From: Clostridiales bacterium | GTDB lineage: Bacteria; Bacillota; Clostridia; Christensenellales; Aristaeellaceae | Length of the DNA stretch: 64,000 nucleotides | Direction: 5' to 3' | NCBI GenBank assembly: GCA_024684375.1 | Contig: JAIKWZ010000043.1 | Location: 33,608 to 97,607, forward strand | Shown: positions 7,796 to 17,221 of the stretch, piece after piece | How positions within the stretch are numbered: the stretch's first letter is position 1 | Layout: every line of letters starts with the position of its first letter | Translations under genes and position numbers: made by a program | The notes under the pieces: model-generated | Told to the model about the DNA's origin: nothing | Seen by the model: the letters and a program-made list of their open reading frames with translations, nothing else | The model's database searches: none

Positions 7796-9355
7796 ATGGC
7801 AAACGCTAATTTTCTACCCAATGATGAGATAACCTACATCCCCAACGCCCACGCGGCCAAAAATCCCTTCCTGTCCCGTGAAGCGGAGACAGGCGCGCTG
7901 CCTACGTTCGACGGAAGCCGCAGCCTGCTGCCCAAGCCTTTCTGGCAGGGACACGAAGATGTGATCGCCTGCCATGAAAAAGTGTGGCGCATCGCGTTTT
8001 CAAACCTTCGCATGCCCGTAAAAGAGAGCGGTTTCGTGTCCGCGTTTATCGACACCGCGTTTAACGGAATGCTCTTCATGTGGGATTCGGCGTTCATACT
8101 CATGTTCGGGCGTTACGGAAGCAGGGCTTTCAATTTTCAGAAGACACTGGACAATATGTACGCCCGCCAGCATAAGGACGGGTATATCTGCCGCCAGCTC
8201 AGGGAAGACATTGCCGGAGAGCGCTTCACCCGCTTCGATCCCTGCTCCACCGGGCCCGAAGTCATGGCCTGGTGCGAGTGGGAGTACTACAAAACCACCG
8301 CGGACAAGCGTCGCCTTCAGGATGTGTACTACCCTCTGCTTGCCTACCATGAGTGGATGGCGGAACACCGCACCTGGCGGGACGGCTCCTACTGGTCTTC
8401 CGGCTGGGGCTGCGGGATGGATAACCAGCCGCGCGTACAGCCCGGGCGCAATGTGTCCCACTCCAACGCCCACATGGTCTGGGTGGACGCGACACTGCAG
8501 GCGGTGCTTGACGCGCGCTGCCTGATGAACATGGCGCAGGAATTGGGTCATGCCGAAGATATCCCCGCGCTGGAGGATGAGATAGCCCTGCTCGCCAAGA
8601 TCGTGAACCAACGCCTCTGGTCCGAGAAGGACGCATTCTACTTCGACGAGTGGCGCGACGGCAGTTTGAGCGGCGTAAAGTCCGTGGCGGCATACTGGGC
8701 GCTTCTGGCCGGGGTCGTGCCTCCGGAGCGCCTGGAACGTTTTATCAGCCATCTGGAAAACAAAACTGAATTCAAGCGTCCCAACCGAGTTCCCACGCTT
8801 TCCGCCGACAGTCCGGCGTATTGCGCCGAAGGCGGCTACTGGCGCGGCTCCGTCTGGGCACCCACCAACTATATGATATTAAAAGGTCTGGAAAAGTACG
8901 GTTTTGACGCCCTTGCCCACGAGATCGCCCTCTCCTGCGTTGACAGCGCCACACGCGTGTTTGACGAAACGGGCACCGTGTGGGAAAACTACGCTCCCGA
9001 GTTCCCGGCCCCGGGCAGCGTGGGCGGACACCTGGCCGCCAAAGACTTCGTGGGCTGGAGCGGCCTGTTCCACACCTCGATACTCTACGAATACGTAATG
9101 GGCATAAAGAGCGACCCTGTGCGCGGCACGCTGCGCTGGGATGTAAGGCTGACCGATGCTCACGGCATCCTGGATTATCCCTTCGGTGATATGCCCGTCG
9201 CCTTGCGCTGCGAAGCTCGCCCCTGCGCCGAAGCGGAACCCTCCGTCACCATCGACGCTCCCTGTCCCATCAAAGCGGAAATAATCTGGGAAGGCGGCAG
9301 GAAAACAGTCACAGCGGGTCCGCGCGGCAGGCAGGACCGGGTGAAGCGTGCCTGA
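7796..9355 (+). CDS. MGH1/GH63-like (alpha/alpha)6-barrel glycoside hydrolase
   Basis: The 519-residue protein shows hallmarks of the trehalase/GH63/mannosylglycerate hydrolase superfamily. These are MLFMWDSAFILMF early, DGYICRQLRED, SYWSSGWGCGMDNQPR with the central aspartate region, and EGGYWRGSVWAPTNYMILKGL late. Members cleave alpha-glucosides or alpha-mannosides by inversion. There is no signal peptide, so it probably works on imported oligosaccharides. The ATG at 7796 lies 5 bases after AGAGG; 7793 is an equally in-frame ATG. The gene overlaps the following MATE gene by 8 bases, a sign of translational coupling. The exact substrate cannot be read from sequence. Confidence 0.82.
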   Translation: MANANFLPNDEITYIPNAHAAKNPFLSREAETGALPTFDGSRSLLPKPFWQGHEDVIACHEKVWRIAFSNLRMPVKESGFVSAFIDTAFNGMLFMWDSAFILMFGRYGSRAFNFQKTLDNMYARQHKDGYICRQLREDIAGERFTRFDPCSTGPEVMAWCEWEYYKTTADKRRLQDVYYPLLAYHEWMAEHRTWRDGSYWSSGWGCGMDNQPRVQPGRNVSHSNAHMVWVDATLQAVLDARCLMNMAQELGHAEDIPALEDEIALLAKIVNQRLWSEKDAFYFDEWRDGSLSGVKSVAAYWALLAGVVPPERLERFISHLENKTEFKRPNRVPTLSADSPAYCAEGGYWRGSVWAPTNYMILKGLEKYGFDALAHEIALSCVDSATRVFDETGTVWENYAPEFPAPGSVGGHLAAKDFVGWSGLFHTSILYEYVMGIKSDPVRGTLRWDVRLTDAHGILDYPFGDMPVALRCEARPCAEAEPSVTIDAPCPIKAEIIWEGGRKTVTAGPRGRQDRVKRA

Positions 9356-10691
9356 CCGATTTTCTAACGTAAATTCAGCAATGAGATACCGTTTGCGCTT
9401 TCTGATCCCTGTCATACTGGAAAACATGCTGACCGTGGCCACGACCCTGATCTACTCGGCCATCACCGGGGCGGTCAGCAAGTCCTCGCTTGCCTCGGTA
9501 GGTGTAGGCAACCAGGCCATGAACCTGGTGAGCGCCTTTTTCGCCTTGATAACCTCCGGCTGCGCTGTCATAACCGCCGCTGATGTGGGCAAGCGGGATC
9601 TTTTGTCCGCTTCACGCACGGTGGAGCACACCATCTCCGTGTCCCTGATTTCTTCCGCGGCGGCCGCGGGGCTGCTTTTGCTCGCCTCCGGCTTTACCAT
9701 GAAGCTGCTTATGCCGGGAGCGGAAGCAGATTTCCTTGCCGAGGGCACCCTGTATTACAGAACGCTGCTGTTCAGCGTGCCTCCCATGGTACTGTACAAC
9801 GCCCTGAACTCCGTGCTGCGCGCCAAGGGCGACTCCCGCAGCGCCTTCATCGCGACCGTAGTCAGCAATACTGTGCTGCTGCTTTTGGTCTACATCCTCG
9901 TGAGCCGCAGGGATATGGGCGTAAAGGGCGTCGCGCTCGCCCTGATCGTGAGCAGGTGCTGCGCCGCGCTCACGGCATTTATCGCCGTGCTGCGCAGCAG
10001 AGAGGGCTTTTTCGTGAAGCTCTCACGGGTGTTCGCATTCGATAAAAAAGTGCTGCGCCGTGTACTTCGCGTCGGCACTCCGGTCAGCATGAGCAGCATA
10101 GCCGTACAGGTGGGCTACGTGGCCATAAACTCCCTGCTGGTCAGCCTGGGCACCCTCGAGGCAGGAGTCGCCAACGTGCTAAACGCCATACAGCAGTTCA
10201 CCTGCATAGTTCACTTCATCGCCAGCTGCACCGCCACCACCGTCGTGGGGCAGGAGTGCGGAGCGGGCAGGTTCGCAGCCGCGCGCAAAAGCGCCCTCGC
10301 CATACTGTGGATCTCGCTGACGGCGACTTTGCTGCTGTGTCTGCCCGCGGTCAGCTTCCCCCGTTTCTGCACGGGGCTGTTCTCGTCCGACGCCGAAACG
10401 ATCGACGCGGCGGTTTCCTTCATCTGGCTCGTTATCCCCTACAGTCTGCTTGGGATGGCGATCAACGCTCTGGAACCCGCCGTGTGCGCCAGCGGCGACA
10501 CGCGCTACGCAATGAAGGTGACGGTCTCGGGCGTGTGGCTGATCCGTCTGCCCCTTTCCCTGCTGTTCTGCATGGTGCTCGGCTGGGGCGTCAGGGGCGT
10601 CTACGCCGCCAACATCGCCTCCTTCGTGTACAGGAGCGCTCTGCATTTTGTCAGGGTCGCCGGTCCCCACTTCGCGAAAAACAGGATATAA
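9348..10691 (+). CDS. MATE family multidrug/solute efflux transporter
   Basis: A 447-residue membrane protein with about 12 hydrophobic segments in two homologous halves. It opens RYRLRFLIPVILENMLTVATTLIYS and contains LYYRTLLFSVPPMVLYNALNSVLRAKGDS, the typical MATE loop around transmembrane helix 5. The second half repeats the pattern (RVLRVGTPVSMSSIAVQVGYV, VVGQECGAGRFAAARKS). MATE proteins export cations, drugs or metabolites using sodium or proton gradients. The GTG start overlaps the preceding glycosidase stop; an ATG at 9381 is an alternative without a good ribosome site. Coupling to the glycosidase suggests one transcript, perhaps exporting a product, but this is inference. Confidence 0.88.
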   Translation: MPDRFSNVNSAMRYRLRFLIPVILENMLTVATTLIYSAITGAVSKSSLASVGVGNQAMNLVSAFFALITSGCAVITAADVGKRDLLSASRTVEHTISVSLISSAAAAGLLLLASGFTMKLLMPGAEADFLAEGTLYYRTLLFSVPPMVLYNALNSVLRAKGDSRSAFIATVVSNTVLLLLVYILVSRRDMGVKGVALALIVSRCCAALTAFIAVLRSREGFFVKLSRVFAFDKKVLRRVLRVGTPVSMSSIAVQVGYVAINSLLVSLGTLEAGVANVLNAIQQFTCIVHFIASCTATTVVGQECGAGRFAAARKSALAILWISLTATLLLCLPAVSFPRFCTGLFSSDAETIDAAVSFIWLVIPYSLLGMAINALEPAVCASGDTRYAMKVTVSGVWLIRLPLSLLFCMVLGWGVRGVYAANIASFVYRSALHFVRVAGPHFAKNRI

Positions 10692-10741
10692 ACGAGTGCC
10701 GCAAATATCCTCTGCCCCGACTTTGACCTGCGGGCCTACGC

Positions 10742-10769
10742 AAAAAACCGCCCTCCGAGGCGGTTTTTT
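10742..10769. terminator. bidirectional terminator between MATE and GH94 genes
   Basis: Six A, CCGCC, a 6-base loop, GGCGG, six T: an 11-bp perfect stem with a poly-U tail in either direction, placed between convergent genes. Confidence 0.92.
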
Positions 10770-10792
10770 CGCGTGAAAATGCCGTTGTTCAG

Positions 10793-13063
10793 TTACAGTC
10801 TTACAGTCACATTTCCGTCCTCAAGCGGCAGGACGCCGTGTTCGCAGAGTTTGCCTTCAAAGTACACGCCCTTTTCGCCGCCGCTTATGTATTCTATCCT
10901 GTAAGTCTTGCCTCGGAAAACGTACTTCACTTTGGTGCCGTACCAGCTTTCCGGCAGGCAGGGGTCTATCTTCAGTCCTTCCAGCTGCGGCTTGAGTCCC
11001 AGCACAAACTCCGTCACCGCCTTGAGCAGCCACTGAGCGGTGGCGGTGCGCCAGCTTTGCCCGGGCGTGCCGTAACGATAACCCGTCTCCTGCTCCATAT
11101 AGCAGTTGCACAGAGCGTAAGGCTCCGCCCGGCCTTTTACCACGGGATTGGTGAAAGGCAGTATGCGTTCAAGGTCTTTTTGAACGTCCTTTTCCCTTTT
11201 CAGGATGCAGTCGACCGCCAGCAGCCAGCACATGGCGTGGAGATACACGCCCCCGTTCTCCTGCACTCCGGGCGCCTTTTCGCATATCGGGCCTATCCAG
11301 GCGCTTTTTTTCGTGTACGCGGGCCAGCTCACCCTGGTGCCCAAAGGCGTGTCAAGCGCCTTCCTGGCGCTGTCCAGGGCGGAAAGCTCTCGGCCTTCGC
11401 CAAGCCCCCCGGCCAGGATCGCCCAGGTCTGGGGGTTCAAAAACGCTTTCCCTTCCTCGCAGTCCTCCGCGCCCACAACGCGAAGATCGTCGCTTATGGC
11501 GTAGATGTACCTGCCTCCTTTTTCGTCCCAGCCGTATCTGTTTATCAGCGTGCACAGCTCTTCGGCCCGCGCCGAAAGCGTGTCCGCATATTTGTTTTCT
11601 CCCCTGAGCAGTGCCAGCTCCCTTAAAAACCGCAGCATGCGCACCAGCGCGATCGACAGCCACACGCTTACGCCCTTATGGGCAAGGCCCAGGTTGTTCA
11701 TGCAGTCGTTCCAGTCACCGCCCCAGATCTGGATGAGGCCGTAGTGCCCCTTGAAGCCGTACAGGAAATCCGCCGCCCGCTTAAGATGTTCCCACACCGT
11801 AGCGGCAGAACCGTCGTTAAAAGGCACTTCCTCGTCCAGAAGGCTGAGGTCTCCCAGCGCTTTAACGATCGCGCTGACGGTGAAAGCAGGCCACACCGTG
11901 CAGTCCGAAAACTTGTTGGGGCGGATCTCCCCGTCTATGAACGTGCGGGGGCAGTAACCGTCCGGGTACTGGTAGCTGAGGATGCGTTTGATCCGCTCCC
12001 AGGCCAGGGCAGGGCTGAACGCCGCCAGGCACTCGGTATCCGAGGCCATGTCACGGTAACCGTTGTGGCGCACCCTCGCCCAGCGGCTGCCCATGTCGGT
12101 CTGGTACGTGAGCCAGTAGTTGTACAGGCTGTTGAACTCGCTGTCGGGAGTCTCGACCGAGATATTCCCGCGCCTGTCCTCTATCCGTGCGTAGACCCGT
12201 TTGAGCTCCGTTTCAAACTTTTCGGATGTATCAAAGCGCAGCAATGCCGCTTTCGCCGCGTCGAGCGTGGGCACCAATCCGCACACAAATTCCACCTTGG
12301 CGCTCTCTCCAGGCCTGAGGGTCAGCTCAGTCTGTATGGCGTAGCCCAGTTTTTCCGCCACGCAGCCCTGGCCAAGGCACCCCCCGTGCCTGAGCGCCGC
12401 AGGCGCGTTCACGCTGCCGTACGTTCCTATGAACGCGTTTTTTGCGCTTTCCCACGCCGTGACCGGCGCAGAACATGCGGTAAAGAAGGTCAGGTCCCTG
12501 TCCTCATCATAAAACGTTTCGTGAAAATCAAAGGCAAGGCCGTTGAAGTCGTCCCGCTTAAAGCAGCTCGCGGTGTTGTAGCCCTGGCGTTTATATGCGC
12601 CGTCAAGATCGTTTTCCGTGTATGAGATGAGCTTGAGGGTGCGTTTCTCCGAAGAACGGTTGACCAGCTCGACTTCGCCTGCCTCAAAGCAGCTGAGGAT
12701 ATCTTCCTCTTCCGGCACGAACAGCGTCCATCGGCTAAATATCCCGTGTTTTTCCAGCTCGATAAGCGTTGAGCCTGCGCGGTGGACGCAGCGGTAGAAG
12801 GCGTACGCTTCCTCCTCCGGCAGCCCCCACAGGTTCCAGCCCTTATCCCCGTCCACAAGATACATGCCGCGGGCTTTCACAGCGAAGATCCGCCGGCCCA
12901 GGCTGTCCTGCAAAAAGCCTTCGCCCACTGCCGCCTGTGAGGTGAAACTTACATAATTGTCAGTAAAAAAGTAGTTGTACCAGTTGCGTGGAGTCAGAGG
13001 CGTGTTTATCTCGAACTCTTTCCCGCCATTTATATAACAGCCGTATGGCGTACCGTAACGCAT
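10793..13063 (-). CDS. GH94-type glycoside phosphorylase
   Basis: The 756-residue protein has the GH94 layout: an N-terminal beta-sandwich (YGCYINGGKEFEINTPLTPRNWYNYFF) and then an (alpha/alpha)6 barrel. The catalytic-acid segment is IWGGDWNDCMN, with aspartates at about 450 and 453. Further family motifs are RWARVRHNGYRD, PYALCNCYMEQETG and RTGTAQW-like SWRTATAQW. GH94 enzymes cleave beta-glucosides such as cellobiose, chitobiose or laminaribiose with phosphate to give a sugar-1-phosphate. The length fits the chitobiose/cellobiose phosphorylase range, and no signal peptide is seen. GGGAGG precedes the ATG, and a promoter sits in the divergent gap with the rhamnosidase. Which disaccharide it uses cannot be decided by eye. 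Confidence 0.87.
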   Translation of the reverse strand: MRYGTPYGCYINGGKEFEINTPLTPRNWYNYFFTDNYVSFTSQAAVGEGFLQDSLGRRIFAVKARGMYLVDGDKGWNLWGLPEEEAYAFYRCVHRAGSTLIELEKHGIFSRWTLFVPEEEDILSCFEAGEVELVNRSSEKRTLKLISYTENDLDGAYKRQGYNTASCFKRDDFNGLAFDFHETFYDEDRDLTFFTACSAPVTAWESAKNAFIGTYGSVNAPAALRHGGCLGQGCVAEKLGYAIQTELTLRPGESAKVEFVCGLVPTLDAAKAALLRFDTSEKFETELKRVYARIEDRRGNISVETPDSEFNSLYNYWLTYQTDMGSRWARVRHNGYRDMASDTECLAAFSPALAWERIKRILSYQYPDGYCPRTFIDGEIRPNKFSDCTVWPAFTVSAIVKALGDLSLLDEEVPFNDGSAATVWEHLKRAADFLYGFKGHYGLIQIWGGDWNDCMNNLGLAHKGVSVWLSIALVRMLRFLRELALLRGENKYADTLSARAEELCTLINRYGWDEKGGRYIYAISDDLRVVGAEDCEEGKAFLNPQTWAILAGGLGEGRELSALDSARKALDTPLGTRVSWPAYTKKSAWIGPICEKAPGVQENGGVYLHAMCWLLAVDCILKREKDVQKDLERILPFTNPVVKGRAEPYALCNCYMEQETGYRYGTPGQSWRTATAQWLLKAVTEFVLGLKPQLEGLKIDPCLPESWYGTKVKYVFRGKTYRIEYISGGEKGVYFEGKLCEHGVLPLEDGNVTVRL

Positions 13064-13092
13064 ATCGTTTTCCTCCCGTTTGAGCTGAACTT

Positions 13093-13121
13093 ATTATATT
13101 AGATTTGAAGCGGTTTTACAA
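13093..13121 (-). promoter_or_regulatory. sigma-A promoter for the GH94 gene
   Basis: On the minus strand, TTGTAA (13121-13116) and TATAAT (13098-13093) with a 17-base spacer. It is divergent from the rhamnosidase, whose TATAAT lies at 13192-13197. Confidence 0.65.
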
Positions 13122-13227
13122 GGGCGCCGCTCTTTGCGAAAACCTGACGGCATTCCGGCAAAACGCGCTTTTATTTTATGTTTCCATCTGCTATAATAAT
13201 CATAAATACACATTTGCAGGAGGTCAT

Positions 13228-15936
13228 ATGCGCGTATACGATTTACGGCTCAACAGGATCGTCGATCCCGTGGGGTTCCTGTTCAGACACACAGTGTTTT
13301 CCTGGAAGGTGGACGGCGCGAAAGGCCATGTCCAGACATCCGCCCGCATTATCGTCAAAAAAGAAGGCGCAGCGTTTTACGACACCGGCTGGGCGGAGCT
13401 GGACTCGCTGGGCGCAGAGCTGCCCCTTGTGTTGTCTCCCCGCACCCGCTACAGCTGGACGGTGAGCGTAAGGACCGATGCCGGAGAGGAGGCCGAAAGT
13501 CCCGAAGCGTACTTCGAGACCTCAAAAATGGACGAGCCCTGGCAGGCGAAGTGGATCGGCTGCGACGACGGGGAAAAACGCCATCCCGTGTTCTCCAAAG
13601 CCATTAAGACAGTCAAGCCCTTAAGCCGGGCGCGGCTGTACATCACGGGTCTGGGGCTGTTTGAGGCCGAGATAGACGGCAAAAAGGTAGGCGACGAGTG
13701 CCTGACCCCCTACTGCAACAATTACAACGCCTGGGTCCAGTACTTTACCTTCGATGTAACGGACATGCTCAAAGACAGCAGCGTCCTGAGCGTGACGCTG
13801 GGCAACGGCTGGTACAAAGGCCGTTTCTCCTTTGATGACCGTACCGGCGGCGGCTTTTACGGAAATTCCTGGCGGCTTCTGGCTGAGGTCAGGCTGTCTT
13901 ACGCGGACGGCACCGAAGACGTCATCGGCACGGACGACAGCTGGACAGTCACCCGCACCAACATTTACAACTCCAATATCTACGACGGCGAATACGCGGA
14001 CGACACCCTGCCCGCCCTGCCGCACGTGAACGCCGCGCTCAAGGACGCGCCCAAAGGAGAGCTCACTCCACGCCTGTCCCCTCCTGTAAAGGTGTTCAGG
14101 GAGATGCCCGCAGAGCTCATCGTCACCCCCACGGGAGAGATGGTGATGGACGTAAAGCAGAACATGACCGGCTCATTCCGCCTTAAGGTGCACGAGCCCA
14201 GGGGCGCTAAGATCCATATCCAGGTGGGCGAGATCCTGCAGCAGGGCAATTTTTACCGGGATAACCTGCGCACCGCCAAGGCGGAATACGTGTATGTGTC
14301 TGACGGCGAAGCTCACGTGCTTTCTCCCCGCTTCACATTCTACGGCTACCGCTACGCGAAGATCGAGGGCGTACAAAACCTGAAGGCGGAGGACTTTACC
14401 GGGCTGGTCATGCACTCCGAAATGACCAAAACGGGGTCCCTCACTACGGGTCACCAGCTTATAAACCGCCTGATAAAGAACGCCGAGTGGGGACAGATAG
14501 GCAACTTCCTGGACGTACCTACCGACTGCCCCCAGCGTGACGAGCGCATGGGCTGGACAGGGGACGCGCAGGTATTCTCAGACACCGCGCTGTACCAGAG
14601 GGACTGCCGCGCCTTCTACGACAAATTCATGTACGACCTGCGCACCGAGCAGGTCACCCGTGACGGCGAGGTGCCCAACGTGGTGCCCGCCTTCGGCAAC
14701 CTGGGCTGCTCCGCCGCCTGGGCGGACGCGGCGTGCGTCATCCCCTGGAACACCTACCTGCACACCGGAGACAAAAGCGTGCTTATGGACAGCTACCCCG
14801 CCATGCGCGACTGGGTGGAGTACATGTACCGGCTTGAGATCAGGGACCAGGGCTGGCGCAACCACTTCCACTTCGGCGACTGGCTGGCGCTGGACGGTCC
14901 CAAGATCGGCGACGGTTCCCTCGGCGGCACGGACAAGCCCCTTATCGCCCTTGTGCACTTTCGCTTGAGCGCTTCCCTGACTTCCAAGGCCGCGAAAGCG
15001 CTGGGGCTTGATGATGACGCGAAAAAGTATGAGGACATGGCCGCCTGGCTGCTTGAGCTCATACGGGACGAATACATCACCAAAAACGGGCGCGTGGGTG
15101 TGAACACCCAGACCGCGTACCTGATGGCGCTGAATCAGGACCTGTCCCCCGCGCCCGAGCACACGCGCGAACTGCTGGAGCAGAAGATGCGCTACAGCCG
15201 CGGGCTGCTTGAGACAGGCTTCGTGGGCACGCCTCTTCTGTGCAAAGAACTCACGCGCATGGGCAGGGCAGACCGCGCTTTCAGGCTGCTGCTCAACGAG
15301 GAATACCCCGGCTGGCTGTACGAAGTCAAGCTGGGCGCCACTACCGTATGGGAAAGGTGGAACAGCGTACTGCCCGACGGCAGTATCTCAGACACCGGCA
15401 TGAACAGCCTGAACCATTACGCCTACGGCGCGGTGGTGGGCTGGATGTACGCGGACGTCGCCGGCATTAAGCCCTTAGCTCCGGGCTTCAGGCGGGCCGA
15501 GCTGACCCCCCATTTCTCCTCCTCTCTGAAAAGCGTGGACATGACGCTGGACAGCGCCGCGGGCGAATGGAAGGTCAGCTGGTCGGTAAACGCGGACGGT
15601 ACGGTGAGTTATTCCTGCCGCGTGCCCTTCGGGTGCTCCGCAGTCCTCACGCTGCCCTGCGAGCAGGAGAAGTTCGAGCTCATGGCGGGTGACTTTTCGC
15701 TCACTTTCATCCCCACCGTGCCCGTCAAGGGCATGTTCTCAAGCCGCGACATGGTGGCCGAGCTGCTGGAAAACCAGAAGACCAGCGAGATAGTGCTTAA
15801 ATACTACCCCACGCTGCCTCTGGTGCCCAGCTACCTGAAGGTAGTGTCCCTGAAAGAGGCAGTCACCATGCGTCTTAACAGCGCCGACCGTGACGAAACG
15901 CTGGCGAAGATCGACGAGGAACTTTCGCAGCTGTAA
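13228..15936 (+). CDS. alpha-L-rhamnosidase, GH78
   Basis: The enzyme releases terminal alpha-L-rhamnose from plant glycosides or pectic and surface glycans by inversion. The GH78 catalytic-region signature is complete at residues 432-448: TDCPQRDERMGWTGDAQ. The N-terminal Ig-like and jelly-roll domains are visible (AKWIGCDD, ARLYITGLGLFEAEIDGKKVGDE, LGNGWYKGRF), followed by the barrel (FHFGDWLALDGP, TTVWERWNSVLPDGS, SLNHYAYGAVVGWMY) and a C-terminal beta-sandwich. The start is the ATG at 13228 with AGGAGGT at 13218-13224. A 41-residue upstream extension would run over the -10 box TATAAT at 13192-13197. The product is 902 residues without a signal peptide. The divergent GH94 gene suggests joint use in disaccharide breakdown. 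Confidence 0.93.
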   Translation: MRVYDLRLNRIVDPVGFLFRHTVFSWKVDGAKGHVQTSARIIVKKEGAAFYDTGWAELDSLGAELPLVLSPRTRYSWTVSVRTDAGEEAESPEAYFETSKMDEPWQAKWIGCDDGEKRHPVFSKAIKTVKPLSRARLYITGLGLFEAEIDGKKVGDECLTPYCNNYNAWVQYFTFDVTDMLKDSSVLSVTLGNGWYKGRFSFDDRTGGGFYGNSWRLLAEVRLSYADGTEDVIGTDDSWTVTRTNIYNSNIYDGEYADDTLPALPHVNAALKDAPKGELTPRLSPPVKVFREMPAELIVTPTGEMVMDVKQNMTGSFRLKVHEPRGAKIHIQVGEILQQGNFYRDNLRTAKAEYVYVSDGEAHVLSPRFTFYGYRYAKIEGVQNLKAEDFTGLVMHSEMTKTGSLTTGHQLINRLIKNAEWGQIGNFLDVPTDCPQRDERMGWTGDAQVFSDTALYQRDCRAFYDKFMYDLRTEQVTRDGEVPNVVPAFGNLGCSAAWADAACVIPWNTYLHTGDKSVLMDSYPAMRDWVEYMYRLEIRDQGWRNHFHFGDWLALDGPKIGDGSLGGTDKPLIALVHFRLSASLTSKAAKALGLDDDAKKYEDMAAWLLELIRDEYITKNGRVGVNTQTAYLMALNQDLSPAPEHTRELLEQKMRYSRGLLETGFVGTPLLCKELTRMGRADRAFRLLLNEEYPGWLYEVKLGATTVWERWNSVLPDGSISDTGMNSLNHYAYGAVVGWMYADVAGIKPLAPGFRRAELTPHFSSSLKSVDMTLDSAAGEWKVSWSVNADGTVSYSCRVPFGCSAVLTLPCEQEKFELMAGDFSLTFIPTVPVKGMFSSRDMVAELLENQKTSEIVLKYYPTLPLVPSYLKVVSLKEAVTMRLNSADRDETLAKIDEELSQL

Positions 15937-15984
15937 GCTGCCCGGATCCCGCCGCGTTTCCGATACACCCGGAAAAACAACGAC

Positions 15985-16022
15985 AAACGGAAGAAAGCGC
16001 CCGCGCTCTCTTCCGTTTTTTC
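15985..16022 (+). terminator. intrinsic terminator after the rhamnosidase gene
   Basis: AAACGGAAGA pairs with TCTTCCGTTT around an inner AGCG/CGCT stem, followed by a run of T. Confidence 0.88.
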
Positions 16023-16082
16023 CTGGATTTATGTATAATGCACATTGACGAACCAAATCTGTTCTCATGGGAAGTGGTCTGT

Positions 16083-17159
16083 TTGAACGCCGAAGAAATC
16101 AGAAATCAAAAAATCATTAACGCCGTGCTTGAAAAAGAAAAGGCGCTGTGCCCCGGCGCCGTCGCGCTGATAGGTATATACGGCTCGTTCCTGACGGGAG
16201 ACGTGCATCCGCTGTCCGACCTGGACCTGCTGATCCTTATAAACGACAGCCGCGGATGGCAGCTCGGTACGGCCTTTATACTCGATGACCTGGGCGTCGG
16301 ACACGATATCTACTGTACAGACTGGGAAAGCCTGCGCCGGGACGCCGAGTATCAGGATCCCAACATCGCCAAACTGATGGATTCTAGGATCGTTTACAGC
16401 GCGGACGAAAAGTATTTAAGCAAGCTGGAAGCCCTGCGGGAACAGGTGCGGCAGCAGCTCGCCGCCCCTTTCTGCGAAAAAGACTGCCTGAAGGCGGAAA
16501 ACGCGCTTAAAGAAGCGCTTCTCTGCTACGCTTCGGCCATGACGTCCGAAACGCTGCAGGATGTGCGCAGGCATGCGGGCGGCGTGCTGTACCACGCGGA
16601 AAACGCTGTCGCCATGCTGAACAAGACCTATTTCCGCAGGGGCGTCAGGCGAAGGTACGAGGAACTCGCCGCCATGAAAAAGAGACCGGAAAATCTGTGC
16701 GAGCTGATAGATGACGTCGTTACGGCTGGCGCGGTCACGGCTCTGAAAGAGTGTCTGACCCGGCTGGTCAGGGCTCTGACAGCGTGTTTCGATCAGGAAA
16801 AACAGGCGTTCATGCCGGCGAAAAAACTGCCTGAAGCGGAAACGCTCAAAGGCACTTATGAGGAGATGTACTCAAACTGGCACGGGAAAATGCAGATCGC
16901 TGCCCAGACAAACGACCGTCATCTGGCCTTCATGAGCCTTTGCAGCCTGAACGAGATGATCTGCGATATCCGCAGTGAGAATGATATCGGCCCAAATGAC
17001 GTCCTCTCTGTTTACGATCCCGGGGACTTGAGCAAGACAGCCGAAGGGTTTGATTCTGTGCTGAAGTCTTACCTGCGTGAATACCGTAGGCTCGGCCTTG
17101 AGGCAAAAACGTATCCCGACACAGACGCGTTCATCGACGCTTACCTGAAGCGGGACTAA
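16083..17159 (+). CDS. nucleotidyltransferase domain protein
   Basis: A polymerase-beta-type nucleotidyltransferase fold is seen near the N-terminus: GSFLTGDVHPLSDLDLLI, the canonical GS-x10-DxD signature. A long, mostly helical C-terminal region follows, which resembles the layout of antibiotic adenylyltransferases and of MNT/HEPN-type proteins. No partner antitoxin or HEPN gene is adjacent. An upstream ATG at 16038 overlaps a consensus TATAAT at 16034-16039, so it is unlikely to be translated. I prefer the TTG at 16083, six bases behind GGGAAGTGG. The product is then 358 residues. It is monocistronic between two terminators. The substrate (drug, nucleotide or protein) is unknown. Confidence 0.7.
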   Translation: MNAEEIRNQKIINAVLEKEKALCPGAVALIGIYGSFLTGDVHPLSDLDLLILINDSRGWQLGTAFILDDLGVGHDIYCTDWESLRRDAEYQDPNIAKLMDSRIVYSADEKYLSKLEALREQVRQQLAAPFCEKDCLKAENALKEALLCYASAMTSETLQDVRRHAGGVLYHAENAVAMLNKTYFRRGVRRRYEELAAMKKRPENLCELIDDVVTAGAVTALKECLTRLVRALTACFDQEKQAFMPAKKLPEAETLKGTYEEMYSNWHGKMQIAAQTNDRHLAFMSLCSLNEMICDIRSENDIGPNDVLSVYDPGDLSKTAEGFDSVLKSYLREYRRLGLEAKTYPDTDAFIDAYLKRD

Positions 17160-17167
17160 AAAGAAAT

Positions 17168-17198
17168 GAAAAGAAGGCGGACATACCGCCTTCTTTTC
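17168..17198. terminator. bidirectional terminator
   Basis: GAAAAGAAGGCGG pairs with CCGCCTTCTTTTC, a 13-bp stem with a 5-base loop. It separates the nucleotidyltransferase gene from the end of the ABC operon. Confidence 0.92.
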
Positions 17199-17221
17199 GC
17201 ATTATCGGGAATGATATCTTT

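Noticed and set aside
13080..13130. Catabolite-repression (cre-like) site, TTTGAAGCGGTTTTACAA, in the GH94/GH78 gap
   Set aside because: The core resembles cre but needs a one-base gap or three mismatches to fit the consensus, so it is not called.
16083..17159. MNT/HEPN toxin-antitoxin pair
   Set aside because: The nucleotidyltransferase motif is clear but the protein is 358 residues and no adjacent HEPN gene exists; both flanks are terminators.
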